From: Episyrphus balteatus
Taxonomy: Eukaryota > Arthropoda > Insecta > Diptera > Syrphidae
Assembly (NCBI RefSeq): GCF_945859705.1
Contig: NC_079137.1
Location: forward strand, 56,142,552 to 56,206,551
Reading direction: 5' to 3'
DNA: 64,000 bases
Positions 55,301 through 64,000 of the stretch are shown piece by piece (position 1 is the first letter of the stretch; each line of letters starts with the position of its first letter). Under the pieces are notes generated by a model. It searched no databases and was not told the origin of the DNA. It worked only from the letters and a program-made list of their open reading frames with translations. The position numbers and the translations under genes were made by a program.

Positions 55301-56674
55301 ATACATTATGCAGACTTTTGAATGAGGGCTTTTTAGTCCATGACGGGACATTTTTCAACCCAGGAAGTCCTTATTAATTATGGAGACTTTTGAATGAGGG
55401 CTTTTTAGTCCATGAAGTAATATTTTTCACTCCATGAAGTCCTCATACATTATGCAGACTTTTGAATGAGGACTTTTTACGCCATGAAAGGACATTTTTC
55501 ACTATATGAAGTTCTCATACATTATGCAAACTTTTGAATGAGGGCTTTTTAGTCCATGACGGGACATTTTTCAACCCAGGAAGTCCTCATTAATTATGGA
55601 GACTTTTGAATGAGGCCTTTTTAGTCCATGAAGTAATATTTTTCACTCCATGAAGTCCTCATACATTATGCAGACTTTTGAATGAGGACTTTTTACGCCA
55701 TGAAGGGACATTTTTCACTCCTTGAAGTCCTCATTAATTATGAAGACTTTAGAATTAGGGCGTTTTAGTCTATCAAGGGATATTTTTCACTCCATGAAGT
55801 CCTCATACATTATGCAGACTTTTGAATGAGGACTTTTTACGCCATGAAAGGACATTTTTCACTATATGAAGTTCTCATACATTATGCAGACTTTTGAGTG
55901 AGGACTTTTTACGCCATGAAGGGACATTTTTCACTCCATGAAGTTCTCATACATTATGCAGTTTTTTGAATGAGGACTTTTTAGTCCATAAAGTGACATT
56001 TTTCACTCCATGAAGTCCTCATTAATTATGAAGACTTTAGAATTAGGGCGTTTTAGTCTATCAAGTGATATTTTTCACTCCATGAAGTCCTCATACATTA
56101 TGCAGACTTTTGAATGAGGACTTTTTACGCCATGAAAGGACATTTTTCACTATATGAAGTTCTCATACATTATGCAGACTTTTGAGTGAGGACTTTTTAC
56201 GCCATGAAGGGACATTTTTCACTCCATGAAGTTCTCATACATTATGCAGTTTTTTGAATGAGGACTTTTTAGTCCATAAAGTGACATTTTTCACTCCATG
56301 AAGTCCTCATTAATTATGAAGACTTTAGAATTAGGGCGTTTTAGTCTATCAAGTGATATTTTTCACTCCATGAAGTCCTCATACATTATGCAGACTTTTG
56401 AATGAGGACTTTTTACGCCATGAAAGGACATTTTTCACTATATGAAGTTCTCATACATTATGCAGTTTTTTGACTGAATACTGAATAGTCCATGAAGTGA
56501 CATTTTTCACTCCATGAAGTCCTCATACATTATGCAGACTTTTGAATGAGGACTTTTTACTCCATGAAGGGACATTTTTCACTATATGAAGTTTTCATAC
56601 ATTATGCAGACTTTTGAATGGGGAATTTTTACTCTATGATGGTTTAACTTTTACTCCATGAAGTCCTTATATTA
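46320..56674. repeat. satellite array, 72-bp monomer, with higher-order structure
   Basis: About 138 head-to-tail monomers, roughly 10.0 kb net of one interruption (52292-52689). The monomer runs ACTCCATGAAGTCCTCATAC, ATTATGCAGACTTTTGAATG, AGGACTTTTTACGCCATGAA, GGGACATTTTTC. At least three subtypes occur: GAGGACTTTTTACGCC, GAGGGCTTTTTAGTCC and TAGGGCGTTTTAGTCTATC. Shortened monomers lacking CAGACTTTTGAATG also occur (48191, 48393, 48955, 49157, 49359). Higher-order repeats are visible as distances between marked variants: 202, 288, 576, about 646 and 764 bp. The edges are more diverged than the centre. Confidence 0.98.
52292..52689. repeat. segment interrupting the satellite, copy 1 (partner 57858-58253)
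   Basis: About 397 bp starting TTTCAAAAAAAAAAA and ending AACTATCAAATGA. It matches 57858-58253 at roughly 96 per cent by eye. It includes CAGTGGCGGCGCTCTTTATG and ACAACATGGGATAAG read inverse. Satellite resumes immediately after it with GACTTTTTACGCC. Confidence 0.95.
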
Positions 56675-57857
56675 TTACTAACGATAGATACCTGCTATAA
56701 GACATTTGTTTTTATTTCTGACGCTTATTTTTGTTTTAATCCTTCTTATTTAAAAAATCAAATGAAGTATGTAGGTACTTCTTTTCAAGGTCAAAATCAT
56801 TTAAAACGGTGTTTAATTGATTATAAAAAGAAATAAATTAAATACTTATAAAATTCTATAAAATAGCGAATTATGGTTTTTCTTAGTTTAAAAAAGCTTT
56901 ACAATTAGAGCTAATTTTACTATAAAAGAAAGTTGTTCGATCCCAGTCTTGCATTATATTTTTTATTATCAATATTTTCCTTTATTGACTTTTTTTCTGC
57001 TACAAGAATTTCATCTAAGAAATTTCTAAAAATATTAGCTATTAATTTTTAAAATGCAAAAAAAAGAAGAATTTTCATCTATTTAAGCTCTTTTCCATTG
57101 ACAACGCAATATTTTTGTATCATAATAATAAAAACTACTACACAACGCGCCACAATCTAAAATAAATAAAACGACGTATGTATTTAAAATCCACAACAAC
57201 TCCAAATTAGTCGAATATGAACTTAATGAGTAATAAAAACTAAGCTTACTTAAGCTTAAACTTTTTAAACAAATTAATATACAATCCAAACATAGACCAA
57301 AAATTATTATTATTAATCAAGAAAGAGAAACGTGTTTAGGATTAAAAAAATAAAAAAAAACTTAAATCGAGCACTCCCTAAAAATAAAATATTAATAATA
57401 TCCAATCTAAATTTTCTAAGGCTTTAAATATTTTAGTTTTCAATACTTTATAAATATTAATAAATAATAATAAAATATTTCTAGGGCAAAACCTTAAAAA
57501 ATCATAAAAAAAAAATGTTAAATAAATTTTTTATTTTATTATTATTAATTCTGGAACAAGTATTTATACATATAGGAAAAGATTATGGCAATATTTTTAT
57601 TACCCACAATCAACACTAATTAGTCAAGCTATAGAAAGTTACATTTAAGTATTTTTTTATCTGTTTTAACATTCAATATGGTATGTTTCAAATTGTATGG
57701 GGTTATTATTGCAGATTAAGCTTTAACGACTGCAAATTAGAGAAACGTCTTAAAATGGATTAGGGGAAAAAAATTTCGAATTTTATTTTTTCTTTAATTT
57801 TAATGTTAAAATAAATGTTCTTTTAAAAACTATAACAATTAAATAAATTCACAAAGT
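56675..57857. other. AT-rich right flank of the satellite
   Basis: No gene or repeat recognised; many A/T runs. Confidence 0.4.
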
Positions 57858-58253
57858 TTCAAAAAAAAAAAAAAATTAATACAATGACAATCCCCATAAA
57901 TCCAAACATTACTTGAAAAATCCATGTTCAAATGTCAATTTTGAGAAAATCCCAAAAAATAACCAACTCGTATTCTTATACAAATCGGAAATTCAATCGA
58001 ACTGGATCTAAATAAAATTAAATTCGTCTCAATTGATGTCGGCCTATTATAATTCTAATCCAATTCTTATCCCATGTTGTGGACCGAATGCTCAAAAAAA
58101 TAACCAACCTACTTAACTTCAGTGGCGGTGCTCTTTATGCTTCTAAAATCTGATGCAATATGAATCAGAGATGCGTGCATGTAGAACTACAGGGAAGAAA
58201 AATTTCACGCTTTTCTTTTTTTATTATAAAATATTCAAGAAACTATCAAATGA
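57858..58253. repeat. satellite-interrupting segment, copy 2
   Basis: Same orientation and extent as 52292-52689, with about 15 differences. It lies outside the satellite, about 1.2 kb from its right edge. Confidence 0.95.
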
Positions 58254-59777
58254 ATTTGACCATCGAACAATAATAACAAAACGTTTTTAACGCCCAATTG
58301 TGCACGAATGAATAAATTTTTGTTGGAAAATACTTTTTTTTTATAGAATTTTTGTTTTGTGTTATTTTTCTTTGACAAAAAAATATATAAAATTTGGGCG
58401 ATGTAATCTTAAGATTTTATTTTTTTTTCATTCTTTTTTATATGAAGCGTGTGATATTAGGTAGATATCATAAAAATCATAAACACACCTGTCGCTGTCA
58501 TACGTTTCGAATTTTGGTAATTTTAATAATTTTTTTCAAAGCCACCGAGTTAGATATGTTTAGTTTTGTTCCCAAAACCGCACTACTTGACTTAAAACAG
58601 TAGTGACCTAAATACAATTTAATTCGTGGGAAATGTGAAACAGAGGCTTAATGACAACGATACAAATTCATAGTTTTATAGTTGTGTTTTTTTTTCTCTC
58701 TCAAATTACTTTTAAATACTTTTAAATGAGATTAATATATGGATAGTCGAGGCATGAATAATATTGTAAGATATGGCAGCAATAACCATATAACACCAGT
58801 TGAGATAATACGATCTAACTAACCATCAATAGATTTGATATTGTTGTGTTGAAATTAGTTAATTTGATGTAATGGCAGTTTGGTTAAATGGTTTTTTGGT
58901 TGGTTGGAAATGAATAAAATTTTGATTAGACCAAACGACCTCCTGGTCAGCAGTTATTTGAGAGATAAAAATGTTAAAAAGAAGCTTTTATACTTGCAAT
59001 ATTTAGGTACCTATTTAAATCATAAAAAATTCAAACTTGACACATCAATAATTGTAAATGAAATTAGGTCATTTTCTAAATTCTGTTAATTTATAAAATA
59101 TTCTTAGAATTTAATTTTTTCTTATTTTCAATTTTGTACTTAGTTTTAAAAGTATACTATCCAATTTCATAAACAAACACTAAAAGCACTTTTATCAAAA
59201 ACCTTTTTAGATTCTATCAGGCCCTTAAATCTTTTTGGTTTAACCAATCTGTAAAAGGGAAATTTTAAAGAAATTTTTGTTAAAATTGAGTTCTCCTCAT
59301 GTCCCTGGAAAAAATAAATTGTTTTTTTTCTTTCTAGTAAATAAAACGAAATGTGTCAGAACAAAAAGTGAAAGCATTATGTGGTGAAAAAATGATAAGA
59401 AATGCGAGAAAAAAAAAAACAAAACAAAATTAACAAATTGTGTTGTTCATTGCTTTAATTTAATAATGAATGCTAAAAAAAAAAAAAACAAAAATTAAGG
59501 CCAAACAAAAACTCAACAACTGATCCACAGATGCTTTTGGAAAGTCGTAACATAATTTTTTGTAGCAACATCGTCACAATAGCAGAATGGATTCCTTTTA
59601 AAATTTATTGAGCCAAAAATGAGCATTTAGTTTACAAGGGTGTTTAAAAGCTAGTTAAATTTAAAAGTGCTTGGTGAAACCAAAAAAATCCCATTTTAAG
59701 GTTTAAAACCATGTTAAACGTTTAAAAGTCCTTCGTAAATCGGCCATAAGATACAATAATAATGTGAATTATTTTTT
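58254..59777. other. unassigned AT-rich spacer
   Basis: No gene supported. Two 69-codon + strand frames (58394, 58880) have no family motif. Confidence 0.35.
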
Positions 59778-60110
59778 AATGCACAACTGGGTCTCACGAA
59801 CTTGCTCTAATGACTAAAGCATACTACTTAATACCGTTGAAACTTTTTGGAATTATCTATAGCATTGGATTTTTGTATCTATAGCAAAGCATTTTAAGGA
59901 AAAAAAAAATAAAATTGCAAGAGTGGTTTGTTAAATTTTTTTTGTCTGAATAAATGTCCATGTATGTTTCCAAGAAACTATTAATCGACTCATAAAAACA
60001 ATTTTTTTTTATTTCAAAATAAGGACCTACACTTTTGGAAAATCACAATCGTTAGAGACGTTTTTGATAGAAATAATCTGTTTTGGCGGTTACTTTTAAT
60101 TTTTGTTCTT
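59778..60110. repeat. partial copy of dispersed repeat family B
   Basis: ATGCACAACTGGGTCTCACG followed by AACTTGCTCT matches the left end at 16101-16130. The similarity fades within a few hundred bases. Confidence 0.55.
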
Positions 60111-60159
60111 AAAACAATTAAATTTTTTTCAACCGATTTTTCAAAAGCGGGTTCGTATT

Positions 60160-60720
60160 TTGGAAGTGAAATCTTCTTTAGTATCGCAGTGATTTGAAAC
60201 AAGATGAAACGAAAAAGCGACACGAAAAATCAATTGATCATAACTTTTTTGTTTTAATAGATAGATGAATGAAATTTATACTGTAGATATGTAATTAAAT
60301 AAATTATGATTGTGCAAAATTTCAATTAATTTCATATTCAAAATTCTGAGATGGTAGAAATATGATTGAGGCGTCATTATAAAAGGTGAAATAATAATGA
60401 TATAAAATTTATTATAGGTTGTCTTTTAAAAAATGGATTTAATGGCATTAGAAGAGAAAAGAGATTGAGTGTCTTGCTTTTTTTATGAAAACTAATTGGG
60501 TTAAAAAAATTCTAGCTCTTTTTGTAGATGTTGTATAGACATGGTCGATATAAATATTTTGAGCTGAAACAATAAGCTTTCAGATGGTATAAAATTTATT
60601 GTAGGTTGTCATATAAAAAAAGTGATGGAATAAAAAAAAAAGTTATATTTTTTCGATTTTTTTTAAATGATTTTTAAGGATTCACTTCAACCACGTGTGA
60701 ATTACACACATGATTTTTTT
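60160..60720. repeat. dispersed repeat family A, copy 4
   Basis: Starts GAAGTGAAATCTTCTTTAGT, as at 34-54, and continues with GTGATTTGAAACAAGATGAA. It lacks the middle of copy 1, rejoins at TCTAGCTCTTTTTGTAGATG, and ends CACGTGTGAATTACACACATG-like at 60692-60713. Confidence 0.8.
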
Positions 60721-61212
60721 TTAATATTAGAAATTCTTTGAAGATCTATAAAAATGTCTTTAATGCGAAGCCTATGTACTAAAAAAAATTTAATTTTGAT
60801 TCAAAATATGGATAAATTGATAAATTACAGTTAGTTTGAAGTGCTTAAATTTGTCATAATTGGCAAATAGCTAGCTTAAATAATTTTAATTTTTAAAATT
60901 TGTTCAAAATAATGTTAAGCCAGTATAAAAAAATATTCGTCATTGTATTAAAAAATAACGAAGTTGAAGGTTATTTTTAACTGGGTAAACATTTTCAAAA
61001 ACATTAAAAATCATTTTTTCGTGCATTTCTCGCAGTGCTAATGACATTTTGTTAATTTAATAAATTTTGTATCAATTTTTATAGTTGCAAAATAACCAAT
61101 CTACAGTTAATCGATAGGTATATTGTATGGTTTTGTATGAAAACGTTAAAAATTTATATGGCGTATGTGCATTCAAAGTCAGAAATGTTCAAAATAAGGT
61201 CACCTAAAAATT
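60721..61212. other. unassigned AT-rich spacer
   Basis: Nothing recognised. Confidence 0.4.
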
Positions 61213-61390
61213 ACCGAGCAGATTCTGTATTAAATTAAGCCGATTTTTGCATGGTTTTTTTGCCAAGAAGACTTCCGTCTTAAAGTAAGGCAGAAAACAT
61301 CTTCTTAAATTCTTGAATGTAATAATATAAAAGAAATCCACTTAAATAAGGAGGAAAATCTTCTTATTTTTATGTGGAGACATTTCAATT
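61213..61390. repeat. dispersed repeat family C, copy 2
   Basis: Diverged copy of 41062-41235 in the same orientation; shared blocks include TCTGTATTAAATTAAG, TTCTTGAAT and AAATCCACTTA. Confidence 0.6.
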
Positions 61391-63355
61391 AAAAAAAAGC
61401 CACTGGTGATCAATCCTTCAAGTGTTGGGTCACTCGGTGATTGCTTTACCTGTAAGCCATCCCACTGTTGAACTTTAGTATGAGAAACTGCAACTTAAAC
61501 TGAAGTCTGACGATAATTTTTAAATTTGTTTAATTTGCTTAGGTACTAGCTACTAATCATTTAGAAGATTTCCACATTAGTCTCAAATGGTTTTCTTTTT
61601 TTATGAAAATCTTTTAACATTAAGACGTTTTTTATGCGAAAAATCAAAAACCTTTTTTTTTATCCATAGAAGTCGGTTTTGTTTTTTTTTCGATAAAAAT
61701 GATTTTTTTTGTTCTAGATACAAAATTGCGACCTGCAGCTTGTCGCCTTAAATTCAAACCTCATTTAATTTAAACCAATCTCTATTATTCTCAAAGTCAT
61801 TTGATTTTAAGTTCAAGCCGTACAAAATGGCAAGGTTTTTTTTAGAAGGACTCCATAAAAGATCATGAAAAAGAGGCGGTTGAAATCGGATATTTATGTC
61901 TATTGATTTATAAATCATTTACAAGATAATTCAAGAAGATTAAATATCCTCCAAGGTGACAATTCAAATGAAAAAAAAAAAACAAAAAACACACCCACCA
62001 ATATGCCCTATGACAAAAAAATCGATGCTACATCATCATCATCGACAGAACAGGTGTTTTGATTTTATCAAAACCGATTTTCTGTTTGTATTTACAAGAT
62101 TAACCCATTAAGATAAATTTTCAGATTGAAAATTCACCAAAGTATCTCTTTATTTTTTATTATAAAAATCGATTGAGCCCCCCCAGAAGGTCACAAATTG
62201 ATGCCATTTAACCATGGAGTTGAGATGATAATTACATACCTTAAACACATTCTATACACCATCATCATGCATCGAAGTGAATGTGGGATTGAAGTAAAAA
62301 AAAAAAAATAAAAAACAGAAATGATGTTGACAGTGACCTATGTGCCATTTGGTTTAAACAGGTGTTCCGCTCTCTCGCCATGTTAACATGAGCTTTTTTG
62401 TCATTTTTGTTTGTTCTTTGCATATAAAAAAAACTCTAAAAGGCAGTGACTACGATTTTCAATCAAACTAAACCGGAGGCATATTCTCAGGTAACATTAC
62501 ATCGTCATCATTCCACCTCCACTGCATCATGCAGATGCACATGTGAAGAATTCCCACTGTGAGTAAATCACTCGATGAAATCCACACCAGTTATATGTGC
62601 GCTGCGAGAGTCAGAGGCACCCCCAACCGCAATAATACATTTATTACAACAAATTAAATATTTCGAAAGCGTGCAGACATCTCTAAGACTAGAATCTAGA
62701 GAAAAAAAGAGAGAGAGAGAGCAGCAATTAGTAAGTGTCGGCTAGCCACCGTATGCAATCATGGAGCAGACTAGGACACGCAATCGGCCAGATAAACCGA
62801 TTCTGCAACAATGCCACAAACTTACACATGCTCCATCGATACCGAAAAACCGCCAATAGGTTTGCAAATTCAAGAAGTGCTGCTGATTGCAATTTCTAGG
62901 AACATTAATCCTGACACCCAATTGGGTACGAACAGCAGCGCAGACAGCGTGGAAAATTTATTCTGTCAACATGGAAGACAAATCAATTACTGCCTTGTTG
63001 GTTGGTCCTTGGTGCTGCTCGCCTTTGACCAGAGTATGGAAGAGTATATAGTTTAATCAGGCATATAAATATGAGTGAACTCAAAACTCTATAGCATGGA
63101 TACACCTATGAGAGGTGGATTAAATTACGATACTCTGGCGAGATGTACAAATTGCTTAATTAAAATATCAACTAAGTCGATTCAATATCCACATGTGGCC
63201 TGCAAGTGAGAATCTGATGAAAAATTGTCGCTTTTCACAGCAATTTTAAGCGAATGAATTGAGATTCTTGGTACTCTTGCTTAAAAAAAAGATTATAACG
63301 TTAATAAGAAAATGAAATATAATAAAATTGTTTCAAGAAAAGCAAATAACTCGAT
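61391..63355. other. unassigned region, partly of balanced composition
   Basis: 61664-61705 is an inverse fragment of the GACTTCC..CAAAACCGA repeat seen inside 13018-13060. 62330-62830 is balanced in composition and non-repetitive (for example CTCTCGCCATGTTAACATGA at 62373). It could be regulatory DNA. An 81-codon + strand frame (62811-63056) begins in this block but shows no known family, and its start lacks support. No gene is called. Confidence 0.35.
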
Positions 63356-63359
63356 TAAA

Positions 63360-64000
63360 AATGGAATTCCGCAGCAACACCGCCGCACCGTAGGTACGGC
63401 CTTTTGAGAGTCTAACCACCACCGCACAACAGGCGCACTATTTTCAAAAACATTTAATGCACCACGCCACCACCCAACCATAGCCGCACGATGTTCAAAA
63501 ATGTCTGTTCCGCCGCATTAGCGCCGCATCATGCTCAAAAATGTTATTCCACCGTAACACCGCTGAACCAAAGCCGCACCATGTTTAAACATTTTTAATT
63601 CATCGCCGCACAGTTTTTTGAGGGTCAAACTACCGCCGCACCATGTTCTAAAATTACCGCATACAGCAGCACCATGCTCAAAAATTTTAATTCCACCGCA
63701 CCACCGCACCACCGCCATGCCACAGCCACACCATCTTTAAACTAATTCTATCCCACCGCACCACAGTCGCATCGTGATCTAAAATTTCTTTTTCGCCTAA
63801 CCACGCCGAACTGCAGCAGCACCATGTTCGAAAATTACTATTCTGCATCACATCCGCAGCATTATCAAAAATTTCTATTCCGCCGCAGCATTGCCGCAAG
63901 GTTTTCTGAGGGCCAAACCACCGCCAAATCACAGCCGCAGCATGTTCAAAAATAATATTCCACCACACCACGCACCGCCGAATGACAGCCGCACAGCAGA
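63360..64000. repeat. CCGCA-rich degenerate minisatellite, continues past the window
   Basis: Irregular units of roughly 50-70 bp repeat the pattern CACCATGTTCAAAAAT, then ATTCCACCGCACCACCGC. Copies are heavily diverged. The - strand open frames (Trp/Cys/Gly-rich, 62-94 codons) are by-products of the repeat. Confidence 0.85.

Noticed and set aside
46320..56674. CRISPR-like array
   Set aside because: Units are contiguous 72-bp monomers without unique spacers, in eukaryotic DNA; it is a satellite.
63518..63971. 66-94 codon - strand frames rich in Trp, Cys and Gly
   Set aside because: Repeat translation of the CCGCA minisatellite.

Overview
The window is AT-rich eukaryotic DNA, most likely from a fly (Diptera, probably a higher fly). 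The evidence is an SmE protein of insect type, short introns of about 50-65 bp with GT..AG borders, a gypsy-clade errantivirus, and a very high load of hairpin-type DNA elements. Only two cellular genes are recognisable. One is the intronless spliceosomal gene SmE (7367-7651, + strand). The other is the 3' part of a BACK-TLDc domain gene (four exons, 11106-12383, + strand), whose 5' exons I do not find in the window. Most of the remaining sequence is repeats. Layout: 1-7100 holds a dispersed repeat and a dense nest of short inverted-repeat elements (MITE-like), two of them just upstream of SmE. 7880-8372 is a decayed 3' end of a non-LTR retrotransposon on the - strand. 8400-11100 is unassigned (intron or intergenic). 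12989-18977 is a run of terminal-inverted-repeat and foldback elements plus a long GACTGACA/GACA microsatellite. 21152-28186 is a complete LTR retrotransposon/endogenous errantivirus with gag, pol and env, two apparently identical 312-bp LTRs and a 6-bp target duplication. Its pol and env frames are each broken once. 28278-31116 holds a foldback element built of short ATTCTGTA-type subrepeats, then one inverted-repeat element nested in another. 31117-36840 is unassigned. 36840-39500 holds dispersed-repeat copies, a 14-bp minisatellite and a hAT-like non-autonomous element. 44638-46035 is a second hAT-like element with a perfect 8-bp target duplication. 46320-56674 is a satellite array of about 72-bp monomers with several levels of higher-order repeat. 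It is interrupted by a roughly 397-bp segment that also occurs in the right flank. The last 640 bases are a CCGCA-rich minisatellite that runs off the window. The errantivirus parts form one system: an initiator+DPE promoter in the LTR, a tRNA-Lys-type primer site, gag, a classic -1 slippery heptamer leading into protease-RT-RNase H-integrase, a splice acceptor at the env start codon, env with a furin-like site, a membrane anchor, and a polypurine tract against the 3' LTR. No bacterial operons, CRISPR arrays, rRNA genes or intact tRNA genes were seen. Unassigned blocks at about 33.6-34.6, 41.7-44.4 and 62.3-63.1 kb are less AT-rich and less repetitive than their surroundings and could be regulatory or untranslated sequence, but nothing in them can be named.
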